In this document: positions 8,142-17,233 of the stretch, in pieces
Position numbering within the stretch: position 1 is the first letter of the stretch
How the letters are laid out: every line of letters starts with the position of its first letter
NCBI GenBank assembly: GCA_000503195.1
Contig: AYSC01000024.1
Location: forward strand, 1 to 62,502
Origin: Blastomonas sp. CACIA14H2
GTDB taxonomy: Bacteria > Pseudomonadota > Alphaproteobacteria > Sphingomonadales > Sphingomonadaceae
DNA length: 62,502 nt
Direction: 5' to 3'
Made by a program: the position numbers and the translations under genes
The notes under the pieces: generated by a model
Database searches by the model: none
What the model was told of the DNA's origin: nothing
What the model saw: only the letters and a program-made list of their open reading frames with translations

Positions 8142-9041
8142 ATGCCTAGTCTTCGCCAATTGCAGTATCTCGTCGCGCTCGACGACCACCGCCATTTCGG
8201 GCGCGCCGCCTTTGCCGTGCACGTATCGCAGCCGACGCTCAGCCAGCAGCTGCGCACGCTCGAGGCGCGGCTGGGAGCATCGCTGATCGATCGCAGCGGG
8301 CAGGACGTGCAGCTGACCCCATTGGGGCGCGACATCGCGGCGCGCGCGCGCGGCATCCTGGTCCAGGTCCGCGACCTTTCCGATCTCGCGCGGCGCGCGG
8401 GCAAGGGCATCGGCGGCACGCTGCGCTTCGGCGTGACCCCGACGCTGGGGCCCTATCTGATGCCTGCCATCGTGGCCGGGCTGCACCGCGAGCAGCCCGA
8501 TCTGCGCCTGCACATCCGCGAGGGCATTCCCGACGATCAGGTGCGGCAGGTGATGCGCGGCGAGCTCGACATGATGCTCTGCCCTATGCCGGTCGATGCG
8601 ACGGGAATCGTCGTCGAGCCGCTGTTCAGCGAACGGATGTTCGTCATCGCGCCGCCTGACCATCCGCTGGCCGGGCAGAAGGACATTCCAGCGTCCGCGC
8701 TGAAGGGCGAAGGCTTTCTGACGCTCGACCGGCGGCATCATTTTCACCGCCAGACGCGCGACATCTGCGAACAGGTCGGCGCGCACATCATGCACGATTA
8801 CGAGGGGACCAGCCTCGACAGCATCCGCCAGATGGTGGGATCGGGAATCGGTCTGGCGCTGCTGCCCGAACGCTATATGGCGGCCGAAACGCAGGCGGCC
8901 GAGGTCGTCGCGACGCTCGACATTGCCGGATGGAACGCGCGCCGGTCGATCGCGGCGCTGTGGCGGTCCGGCGCGGCGTTCAGCGACGGCTTCCACGCCA
9001 TCGCCGAGTTCATCCGCAGCTATGTGAACGAAGCGGGCTGA
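8142..9041 (+). CDS. OxyR-like LysR-family transcriptional regulator lacking the peroxidatic cysteine
   Basis: A 299-residue LysR regulator: N-terminal winged HTH (residues ~4-62, with HVSQPTLSQQLRTLE) and a C-terminal effector domain whose GVTPTLGPYLMP and LLPERYMA blocks match OxyR. E. coli OxyR senses H2O2 through Cys199 and Cys208 in an H-C-(x)8-C arrangement. Here the second cysteine is kept (Cys209), but the residue nine positions before it is His200, with His199 matching the preceding histidine. Peroxide sensing by an intramolecular disulfide therefore seems impossible as in E. coli. No katG or ahpC is adjacent. It may respond to another ligand or act as a constitutive regulator. Confidence 0.85.
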   Translation: MPSLRQLQYLVALDDHRHFGRAAFAVHVSQPTLSQQLRTLEARLGASLIDRSGQDVQLTPLGRDIAARARGILVQVRDLSDLARRAGKGIGGTLRFGVTPTLGPYLMPAIVAGLHREQPDLRLHIREGIPDDQVRQVMRGELDMMLCPMPVDATGIVVEPLFSERMFVIAPPDHPLAGQKDIPASALKGEGFLTLDRRHHFHRQTRDICEQVGAHIMHDYEGTSLDSIRQMVGSGIGLALLPERYMAAETQAAEVVATLDIAGWNARRSIAALWRSGAAFSDGFHAIAEFIRSYVNEAG

Positions 9042-9050
9042 CCGGCGCGA

Positions 9051-9470
9051 TCACGCCTCGGCGGCGACCATCCGGCCCATCTGCCACATCAGATTGTAGA
9101 TCAGGGTGCGCGCGTCCTCGGCGAGCATCTCGCGGGTCTGCCGCTCGAAGGCAGCGCGGTTGCCGCGCGCGGCGCTACGCACCATGCCGATGAACATCGA
9201 TTCATCGGGCGACAGCCGGGCGCAGCACGGGCGCGAGACGCAGAACGGCTCGGGCCAGGCCTGTCCCATGGCTTCGACGATCAGCGACAGCTGGTTGGAC
9301 AGCGCGGCACTGCCCAGCCGTTCCGCCACATAGGGCGCGGGATTGGCACCGGACTTGTGCGCGAAGACGGCGATCCTGAGCGCCACGACCAGTTTCGCCT
9401 CGACCAGCGTCGCTGACCCCAGCTCGGCCGGACGATCCAGCATGTCTTGCCACCAAAAGCCCATGTCCAC
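9051..9470 (-). CDS. Hypothetical protein, helical
   Basis: A 139-residue protein, mostly predicted helical, without signal peptide or membrane segment. Features visible are the N-terminal MDMGFWWQDML, a central PFCVSRPCCARLSPDE stretch with three closely spaced cysteines (a possible metal or redox site), and a C-terminal NLMWQMGRMVAAEA. I recognise no family. It converges on the OxyR-like gene with only 9 bases between them. Upstream lies the promoter region of the candidate small RNA on the other strand. Confidence 0.6.
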   Translation of the reverse strand: MDMGFWWQDMLDRPAELGSATLVEAKLVVALRIAVFAHKSGANPAPYVAERLGSAALSNQLSLIVEAMGQAWPEPFCVSRPCCARLSPDESMFIGMVRSAARGNRAAFERQTREMLAEDARTLIYNLMWQMGRMVAAEA

Positions 9471-9581
9471 TCCTTCGCTTGCAGCTTGTCGCGCGTCACC
9501 GCACCGACCGCCGCAGATTATTGCGACTCGCTCGCATTAGCAAGAAAATTCACTGGCGAAGATTTTTTAACTTTCTGGCCA

Positions 9582-9610
9582 TTGAACTCGGCCGATGATT
9601 GCCCTAGATT
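9582..9610 (+). promoter_or_regulatory. Sigma-70-type promoter of candidate small RNA
   Basis: TTGAAC (9582-9587) and TAGATT (9605-9610) are separated by exactly 17 bases, a good housekeeping promoter in an intergenic region with no + strand gene downstream before the terminator. Predicted transcription start is near 9617. Confidence 0.6.
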
Positions 9611-9616
9611 ATGGGT

Positions 9617-9715
9617 GTCGGGATGCTTCCCCCCCTTTCGCATCCCGGCAGGTGCACTAGTGCACCTCCTCCCTGAACCTTGGCCGCCTCGTGATCCGTC
9701 ACGAGGCGGTTTTTT
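9617..9715 (+). ncRNA. Candidate small RNA with C-rich loops, ~99 nt
   Basis: Between a sigma-70-type promoter and a strong intrinsic terminator lies a segment without a reading frame that folds into three successive hairpins. Hairpin 1 is CGGGATGC/GCATCCCG (9619-9647) with a 13-nt loop containing seven consecutive C. Hairpin 2 is AGGTGCA-CTAG-TGCACCT (9650-9667), followed by a single-stranded CCTCCCTG. Hairpin 3 is the terminator. C-rich and CCUCC single strands are typical of trans-acting sRNAs that pair with Shine-Dalgarno sequences, so translational repression of several mRNAs is the likely role (inference). I cannot match it to a named family. Confidence 0.6.
9684..9715 (+). terminator. 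Rho-independent terminator
   Basis: Perfect 10-bp stem CCGCCTCGTG/CACGAGGCGG with a 6-base loop, followed by six T (9710-9715). It closes the candidate small RNA on the + strand. Confidence 0.85.
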
Positions 9716-9730
9716 CATGAATTCAGCGGG

Positions 9731-10630
9731 TTATTCGGCCGCGATGGCGAGGCCGGGGTCGCGGTCGGCGCGCAGCATGTCGTCCGCCAATGTCCGGACA
9801 AGATGCGCAAGCTCCGTGCGGACCCTGGAAAGGCCCGGCCCCGGCTGCTTGAGATCGGGCGCGAGATAGAGGCTGCGGTCGACCTCGACCTGCAGAGCAT
9901 GGATGCCGCGGGCGGGACGGCCATGCCGGTCGAGCACATAGCCCCCGGCATAGGGATGGTTGAGCGCGACCTCGAATCCTGCTCGCGACACCGTCCGCAG
10001 CGCCAGATCGCACAGCGCCGCATCGGCCGAGCGTCCGAAACGATCGCCCAGCACGATCTGCGGCGGCTTGGCCGATCCTTCGGGACGCAGCGGCGGCATC
10101 GAATGCAGATCGATCAGCAGCGCACAACCGAATCGCGCCTTGAGACCTACCAGCGCCTGGCCGAGCGTGCGGTGATAGGGATCGTGCAACTGCGCGATCC
10201 GTCCGGCGATCGCCGATTGCGCGAAGGGCCTCCGCCAGAGCTCGCCATGATCGGCCAGGCGGCGCGGCACTAGGCCCAGCCCGCCGCGCACCTTCGCGCT
10301 GGGCTGGGCGAAGGCGGTGCGCGGCGCATCGGCCACCATCTGCGGGTCGATCTCGCTCGGCGCGCGGTTGAGGTCGATCCAGGCGCGCGCGGCATGCGCC
10401 ACCAGCGTGGGGCAGCCCAGATGCTTCAGATCGGGCAGCAGCATGTCGGCATGGCGATCCTCGAGCCTCTCAAGAATCTCGGGGGCCACGCGCGAATTCA
10501 GCAGGATTTCGTCAGGATAGTCACGCCCGGCATGCGGCACCGCGACAAGCACCGGCAGCCGCGCGCTTTCCAGACCCTCAAGGCTGAAATGGCGCGATGG
10601 CATCGCGGCTGGGCTGGGCGCGTCGTCCAT
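9731..10630 (-). CDS. N-formylglutamate amidohydrolase family protein
   Basis: A 299-residue protein of the N-formylglutamate amidohydrolase (HutG/FGase) family, which hydrolyses N-formyl-L-glutamate in histidine breakdown. Visible family signatures are VAVPHAGRDYP (residues ~29-39), EDRHADML, AHAARAWIDLNRAPSEIDP and LLIDLHSMPP. The histidines and acidic residues in these blocks are the presumed metal ligands. No other hut gene lies in the window, and the family includes enzymes with other N-formyl amino-acid substrates, so pathway assignment is open. It is divergent from the cpdR gene. Confidence 0.85.
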   Translation of the reverse strand: MDDAPSPAAMPSRHFSLEGLESARLPVLVAVPHAGRDYPDEILLNSRVAPEILERLEDRHADMLLPDLKHLGCPTLVAHAARAWIDLNRAPSEIDPQMVADAPRTAFAQPSAKVRGGLGLVPRRLADHGELWRRPFAQSAIAGRIAQLHDPYHRTLGQALVGLKARFGCALLIDLHSMPPLRPEGSAKPPQIVLGDRFGRSADAALCDLALRTVSRAGFEVALNHPYAGGYVLDRHGRPARGIHALQVEVDRSLYLAPDLKQPGPGLSRVRTELAHLVRTLADDMLRADRDPGLAIAAE

Positions 10631-10829
10631 GGCGCAACGGCATGCGCCAAAGCGTCGGCCAAGTCAAAGCCGCAGGCGACCATCTTTCCTCTTGCCGATC
10701 GGCATTTACCTCGCCTGCCCGCGCTGTCCTGCTTCGGGGCATGGCGCAAACAAGGTATCCGTCTGGCTGGAAAATCTTAACCGCCTGCGGCATAGAAGGG
10801 GGCGAGAGCTTCCATGGAGGAAAGTGGCG

Positions 10830-11207
10830 ATGTTGCGGATTTTGCTGGCGGAAGACGATGCGGCCATGCGGACCTATCTGCAGCGCGCATTGGAAAAGGC
10901 CGATTACGAGGTGACCTCGGTCGATCGCGGTACGGCCGCGCTGCCGCTGCTGCAGGAAGAGCATTTCGACCTGCTGCTGACCGATATCGTCATGCCCGAG
11001 ATGGACGGGATCGAGCTCGCGCAACATTGCGGGCGCATCTCGCCCAACACCAAGGTCATGTTCATCACCGGATTCGCAGCGGTGACGCTCAAGGCCGAAC
11101 AGGCTGCGCCCAGCGCACGCGTGCTGTCCAAGCCCTTTCACCTCAAGGATCTGGTGCTCGAGGTCGACCGGGTCTTCTCGCGCGGCACCTTTGCGCAGAG
11201 CCTCTGA
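10830..11207 (+). CDS. cpdR: CpdR-type single-domain response regulator
   Basis: A 125-residue stand-alone receiver domain. In Caulobacter, unphosphorylated CpdR primes the ClpXP protease to degrade cell-cycle regulators such as CtrA and PdeA. The sequence has the acidic pair EDD (residues 8-10), the phospho-acceptor in LLTDIVMPEMDG, FITGFAAV with its Thr switch, and the Lys of LSKPFHLKDLV. This LSKPFHL ending is characteristic of CpdR. The ATG at 10830 follows GGAGGAAA. Phosphorylation by a CckA-ChpT-like relay is expected (known for the family). RcdA, which acts in the same degradation hierarchy, is encoded at 23.8 kb. Confidence 0.88.
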   Translation: MLRILLAEDDAAMRTYLQRALEKADYEVTSVDRGTAALPLLQEEHFDLLLTDIVMPEMDGIELAQHCGRISPNTKVMFITGFAAVTLKAEQAAPSARVLSKPFHLKDLVLEVDRVFSRGTFAQSL

Positions 11208-11314
11208 AGCGATAATCGGACCGCGGCTTCATTTACCGCTTGCACGACCGCCAAGCTCTTTGTAATGGACCGCCCTTGCCGCAGCGCACAGCATCGGCAG
11301 CAAGGCTAAAGCGT

Positions 11315-11389
11315 GGGCGTATAGCTCAGTGGTAGAGCACTGTGTTGACATCGCAGGGGTCGGAAGTTCAATCCTTCCTACGCCCACCA
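11315..11389 (+). tRNA. tRNA-Val (GAC)
   Basis: Complete 75-nt cloverleaf: acceptor stem GGGCGTA/TACGCCC, D-arm with AGCTCAGTGGTAGAGC, anticodon stem CTGTG/CGCAG around loop TTGACAT giving anticodon GAC (valine), T-arm with GTTCAATCC, discriminator A and an encoded 3' CCA. It stands alone and is not near rRNA. Confidence 0.95.
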
Positions 11390-11475
11390 GCCTTCCCCTC
11401 CTCTGACATCGAGCGATCCGTAGCGGCAGCCGCACTGTGGCAAATTTCCGGTGGATTCCCGCCGGAATCTCTGGT

Positions 11476-11493
11476 CTTAATCGCGCGATGAAT
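11476..11493. promoter_or_regulatory. Weak copy of the TTTAATnnnnCGATTAAA box at the thioesterase start
   Basis: CTTAATCGCGCGATGAAT matches 14 of 18 positions of the perfect palindrome at 24303-24320 and overlaps the proposed ATG of the thioesterase gene. It could be an operator, but the overlap with the start codon makes chance similarity possible. Confidence 0.3.
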
Positions 11494-12261
11494 CTCGCTC
11501 AGACCCTCGCTTCGTTCGTCCCCGCCGACCATGGCTGGACCGTTTCCGTCGCCCCGTGCTGGATGCAGGGCCGCACCTGCTATGGCGGCCTGTCGTCTGC
11601 GCTGGCGCATCATGCCGCTCGACTGACCGTGCCCGATGCCCCGCCGCTGCGCTCCGCCCAGGTCGCCTTTGTCGGGCCGCTGGCCGGCGAGCTGACGATC
11701 TCCACCGACCTCCTGCGCCGCGGCCGCAACACCGCCTTTGTCGAGGTCAAGATCCGCAGCGCCGAGGGCCTCGGCTTCATCGGCACCTTCATCTTCATGA
11801 GCAAGCGTGAGAGCAGGATCGCGTTCGAGGGCGTCCACCGCCCCGACATCGCACCGCCGCCGGCGGAGGGCATGACGCGCAGCGGACCGCCCGAATTCTT
11901 CACCTCGCAGATGGAATATCCGCAAAAGCGGCTCGAACTCGGCATGAACACGCCGCGTCTCGCGAACTGGCACCGCTTTGCCGAGCGCGACGGGCTCGAT
12001 GCGATGACCGAATTGCTGGCGATAGGCGATGGCCTGCCGCCCTCGGCCATGGGGCTGATGGACGTTGCCGGACCGGTCAGCAGCATGAACTGGCAGGTCA
12101 ACCTGCTCACCGACGCACCCGAGACCGAGAACGGATGGTGGCTGCTCGAATCGGTGACCCATCACGCGCATCACGGCGCGGCAAGCCAGTACATGACCGT
12201 GTGGAACAGCAGGCTCGAACCGGTGATGGCCGCAATGCAGTCGGTCGCGCTGTTCGTCTGA
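11488..12261 (+). CDS. Acyl-CoA thioesterase family protein (double hotdog fold)
   Basis: A 257-residue protein of the TesB-like/4HBT_3 thioesterase family, expected to hydrolyse acyl-CoA to free acid and CoA in the cytoplasm. The N-terminal hotdog shows WMQGRTCYGGLSSALAHHAA (about residues 25-44) followed by SAQVAFVGPLAGELTI and FVEVKIRSAEG. The C-terminal hotdog has WQVNLLTDAPETENGWWLLES and a HHAHHGAASQYMTVWN block. The ATG has no strong ribosome-binding site. The nitronate monooxygenase gene follows after 40 bases and may be co-transcribed. Confidence 0.8.
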   Translation: MNLAQTLASFVPADHGWTVSVAPCWMQGRTCYGGLSSALAHHAARLTVPDAPPLRSAQVAFVGPLAGELTISTDLLRRGRNTAFVEVKIRSAEGLGFIGTFIFMSKRESRIAFEGVHRPDIAPPPAEGMTRSGPPEFFTSQMEYPQKRLELGMNTPRLANWHRFAERDGLDAMTELLAIGDGLPPSAMGLMDVAGPVSSMNWQVNLLTDAPETENGWWLLESVTHHAHHGAASQYMTVWNSRLEPVMAAMQSVALFV

Positions 12262-12301
12262 CCCGTACAAAATACCTAGGAAAGATACAGGAGAGAGCCT
12301 C

Positions 12302-13279
12302 ATGAAGACCCGTATCACCGAGCTGTTCGACATCGAGCATCCGATCATCCAGGGCGGCATGCACTATGTCGGCTTTGCCGAGCTCGCCGCCGCCGTGTCG
12401 AATGCGGGCGGCCTGGGCATCATCACCGGCCTCACGCAGAAGACGCCCGAGGATCTCGATGCCGAGATCAAGAAGTGCAAGGCGCTGACCGACAAGCCGT
12501 TCGGCGTGAACCTGACCTTCCTGCCCGTGCTCACCGCCCCCGATTATCCCGGCTATGTGCGCGTGATCATCGAGAACGGCGTCAAGGCGGTGGAAACCGC
12601 GGGCAACAATCCGCAATCGGTGCTGCCGTACCTCAAGGACGCGGGCATCAAGGTGATTCACAAGTGCACCAGCGTGCGCCATGCGCTCAAGGCCCAAGCG
12701 ATCGGCTGCGATGCGGTCTCGGTCGATGGCTTCGAATGCGGCGGGCATCCCGGCGAGGACGACGTCCCCAACATGATCCTGCTGCCGCGCGCGGCGGACG
12801 AGCTCGACATTCCGTTCGTCGCCTCGGGCGGCCAGGCCGATGCGCGCTCGCTGGTCGCCTCGCTCGCCATGGGCGCGGATGGCATCAACATGGGCACCCG
12901 CTTCATCGCCACCAAGGAAGCACCGGTGCACGAGAATGTGAAACAGGCGATCGTCGCCGCGTCCGAGCTCGACACGCGGCTGGTGATGCGCCCGCTGCGC
13001 AACACCGAGCGCGTGCTGACCAACGAAGCGGTCGAGAAGCTGCTGGTGATCGAGAAGGAAAAGGGCAAGGACCTGCAGTTCACCGATATCATCGAGCAGG
13101 TCGCGGGCGTCTATCCGCGCATCATGATGGAAGGCGACATGGACGCCGGTGCCTGGAGCTGCGGCATGGTCGCAGGCCTGATCCACGATATCCCGACCTG
13201 CAAGGAGCTGATCGACCGGATCATGGCCGAGGCCGAGCAGATCATCCGCAGGCGGCTCGAAGGCTTTCTGGCGGCCTGA
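12302..13279 (+). CDS. Nitronate monooxygenase family flavoprotein (NAD(P)H-dependent flavin oxidoreductase)
   Basis: A 325-residue FMN-dependent TIM-barrel enzyme of the 2-nitropropane dioxygenase/nitronate monooxygenase family. It has HPIIQGGMHYVGFAELAAAVSNAGGLGII at the N-terminus (FMN phosphate region), CDAVSVDGFECGGHPGEDD in the middle, and GADGINMGTRFIATKEAP, the second phosphate-binding segment. The family oxidises alkyl nitronates or acts as an NADH:quinone or enoyl reductase; the true substrate here is unknown. The ATG follows a CAGGAGAGAG ribosome-binding site, 40 bases after the thioesterase stop. Confidence 0.88.
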   Translation: MKTRITELFDIEHPIIQGGMHYVGFAELAAAVSNAGGLGIITGLTQKTPEDLDAEIKKCKALTDKPFGVNLTFLPVLTAPDYPGYVRVIIENGVKAVETAGNNPQSVLPYLKDAGIKVIHKCTSVRHALKAQAIGCDAVSVDGFECGGHPGEDDVPNMILLPRAADELDIPFVASGGQADARSLVASLAMGADGINMGTRFIATKEAPVHENVKQAIVAASELDTRLVMRPLRNTERVLTNEAVEKLLVIEKEKGKDLQFTDIIEQVAGVYPRIMMEGDMDAGAWSCGMVAGLIHDIPTCKELIDRIMAEAEQIIRRRLEGFLAA

Positions 13280-13328
13280 CCCGGCAGGCTCCCGCGCCTG
13301 AAGGTGGCGGGGGCCGTATCGCCTGCGA

Positions 13329-13706
13329 TCACTTGCAGGGATATTTCTTCTTCATCAGGTTGTAGACCGCGACGCGGAACGGCTGCTTCTGCGCCGCAGG
13401 GGGCAGCGTGGTCAGATACTGGCGCAGTTCCTCACCCGTCATCTTCGGGCGGTCGCCCGTCGGCGGGCAGCTGTGCATCTTGCCGCCAGCCTTTTTCTGT
13501 CGGGTGATGTCGGCGACATAGAGCTGGCGCACCCGGTCCGATTCCGCGCGCAACGCGCGCACGTCGCTCGACAGCAGGGCAGCGGGGCCGAGGCTCTCCG
13601 CCTTTTTCATCCCCGCCAGAAATTCGGCCACGGTCATCTCGGATGCCGCGCCGGTGAGCAGGACACCCGCCGCTGCCAGAATGGCTGCCTGTACGCTGCG
13701 CCTCAT
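13329..13706 (-). CDS. Small secreted protein with CPP...KYPC motif
   Basis: A 125-residue protein: signal peptide MRRSVQAAILAAAGVLLTGAASE, then an EFLAGMKKAESLG helix, a central SCPPTGDRP segment and a C-terminal MKKKYPCK. The two cysteines probably form a disulfide in the periplasm. It is similar in layout to the gene immediately upstream (13769-14176): both carry T/V-EFLA...A-LG, CPP and YPC. The ATG at 13706 has GGGAGGG upstream. Function unknown; the fold may be of the small helical Rap1a-like type, but this is a guess. Confidence 0.65.
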   Translation of the reverse strand: MRRSVQAAILAAAGVLLTGAASEMTVAEFLAGMKKAESLGPAALLSSDVRALRAESDRVRQLYVADITRQKKAGGKMHSCPPTGDRPKMTGEELRQYLTTLPPAAQKQPFRVAVYNLMKKKYPCK

Positions 13707-13768
13707 CAATTCCCTCCCTTCATCGCCTGCCTTGGTGTCTAGCATCGCGCGATGAACGGCAAATGACG

Positions 13769-14176
13769 CTATTTTCGCGCTGTCTCGCACGGATATCGCA
13801 ACGTCATGACCAGCGCAAAGGCGGTCGCGACCGGCATGTCGCGATGGGCGTCGGGAAAGGCCTGGAAATCGCCGATGAGATCGCCGAGCGATAGCTGCGC
13901 CTGGCCGGGCGGCGGCGGACAGCCGCGCTGCGCTTCGCCCCTTTGCGCGGCTTCTGCGAGCGCAGCGCGATAAGCCATCGCGGCGTCCTGCACCGAGAGC
14001 CGAAGCGCGTCGGCCTGCGGAGAAGCGGCGGCCCCCTCGCCCAGCGCCACCAAGGCGTCCGCAGCCGCCAGAAACTCGCGCACGGTCTCGGGCGGCGCAA
14101 TCGCCGGCGCCGCTTGCGAAGACGGCGCCGATGCCTGAAGCACCAGCGCCGTCATCAGAGTGAAAGCAATCCCCAC
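13769..14176 (-). CDS. Small secreted protein, paralogue of the downstream gene
   Basis: A 135-residue protein with an N-terminal signal peptide (GIAFTLMTALVLQASAPSSQA), a VREFLAAADALVALGEG helix, GCPPPPGQ in the middle and LRYPCETARK at the end. The same EFLA...ALG, CPP and YPC landmarks, in the same order and spacing, occur in the next gene, so the pair looks like an old tandem duplication. The start is GTG at 14176. An ATG at 14155 is possible but would shorten the signal peptide. Function unknown. Confidence 0.6.
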   Translation of the reverse strand: MGIAFTLMTALVLQASAPSSQAAPAIAPPETVREFLAAADALVALGEGAAASPQADALRLSVQDAAMAYRAALAEAAQRGEAQRGCPPPPGQAQLSLGDLIGDFQAFPDAHRDMPVATAFALVMTLRYPCETARK

Positions 14177-14209
14177 GTTCTTGGCCTTGTCCGGCCTCCT
14201 CGGGCCGGA

Positions 14210-16165
<1,956 letters not shown>

Positions 16166-16196
16166 CACAAAGCCTTTGCAGCCATCAACCATGATC

Positions 16197-16224
16197 AAGA
16201 TAGGCTGCTAATCCTGAATGACAA
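16197..16224 (-). promoter_or_regulatory. Possible sigma-70-type promoter of ftsH
   Basis: On the minus strand TTGTCA (16224-16219) and TATCTT (16202-16197) are 16 bases apart, placing a start site roughly 25 bases before the ftsH ATG. The segment lies in the AT-rich gap between tilS and ftsH. Confidence 0.45.
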
Positions 16225-16258
16225 TATAATCCGCCCGCGCTTTGGCGTGCGGTCGTTA

Positions 16259-17233
16259 TTATTCTGCCGCATCGGGCCTTGCAGAAGCGCCGCGCGGCGG
16301 GGCCGGGCGCAGATGCCAGCCCTGCCCGTCCGCTGCCGGGCCGCACAGCACATCGCCGATCATTGCCTGCCCCCCGCGCTGGAGCGTCTGCAACAGCCGG
16401 TCGAGCGCGGGGCCGCGCACGGCGATATCGCTCTGGACCCGCGCCAACGCGAGCAGCAGCAGTCGCCGCAGCAGCGCGGACGGATAATCGGTCTGCGACA
16501 GGCGCACACCCGCGGGATCGCGCACCAGCACGGCCTCGGCCTCGCGCATGGCGATCCAGTCGAGCGCCTCGCTCGCTTCGGCCAGTGCGTTGGCCGATCG
16601 CCCGGCCATCAGGGGATCGACCGCGTCGAAGCCCTGCAAGGCCTGACGCATCCTGACCCGGTCGTAATCGGGATTGGCATTGCTCGGGTCCTGGACAAAG
16701 GGGATCCCGCGACGCTCGCAATGCGCGACCAGCTCGGACTTGCGAAAGCCGAGCAGCGGACGCACGATCCGCCCGTTGCGCGCCCGCACCCCGGCCAGGC
16801 CGTCCACCCCGCTGCCGCGCGCGAGGCGCATCAGGACCGTCTCGAGCTGATCGTCGGCATGATGCGCGGTGACGATGAACGCCGCGCCGATCGAATCCGC
16901 ATGCGCTTCCAGCAGCGCATAGCGTATCGCGCGCGCCGCCGATTGCACGCTGCCGGTGATCGGCGTCGCAGGCCGGAGCAGCGCATGATCGATAGAGTTA
17001 TTCGCGCAATGGTCCGCCACCATGGCGACCTCAACGGCGCTTTCGGGACGAAGCCGATGGTCGACCGTGGCGGCATGGACCGGCCCCGGCCAGCCGCTGG
17101 CGATCAGGTCGAGCATCGCCATGCTGTCCGGCCCGCCCGAGACGGCGAGCAGAAGCCGGGCATCGCGTGCTTCGGTGAGCCGGGTGAGCGCCGCGACGAC
17201 GCGTGTCAGGTCCGCGTCACTTGCATCCGGCAT
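16259..17233 (-). CDS. tilS: tRNA(Ile)-lysidine synthetase
   Basis: ATP-dependent ligase that converts the wobble cytidine of tRNA-Ile(CAU) to lysidine so that AUA is read as isoleucine; essential in most bacteria. The 324-residue protein has the PP-loop SGGPDS (residues 32-37), the ATVDHRLRPES segment, and the FIVTAHHADDQLETVLMRLARGSG signature of the N-type ATP-pyrophosphatase domain. The ATG at 17233 overlaps the ybgF stop by 17 bases, indicating coupled translation. Confidence 0.93.
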   Translation of the reverse strand: MPDASDADLTRVVAALTRLTEARDARLLLAVSGGPDSMAMLDLIASGWPGPVHAATVDHRLRPESAVEVAMVADHCANNSIDHALLRPATPITGSVQSAARAIRYALLEAHADSIGAAFIVTAHHADDQLETVLMRLARGSGVDGLAGVRARNGRIVRPLLGFRKSELVAHCERRGIPFVQDPSNANPDYDRVRMRQALQGFDAVDPLMAGRSANALAEASEALDWIAMREAEAVLVRDPAGVRLSQTDYPSALLRRLLLLALARVQSDIAVRGPALDRLLQTLQRGGQAMIGDVLCGPAADGQGWHLRPAPPRGASARPDAAE

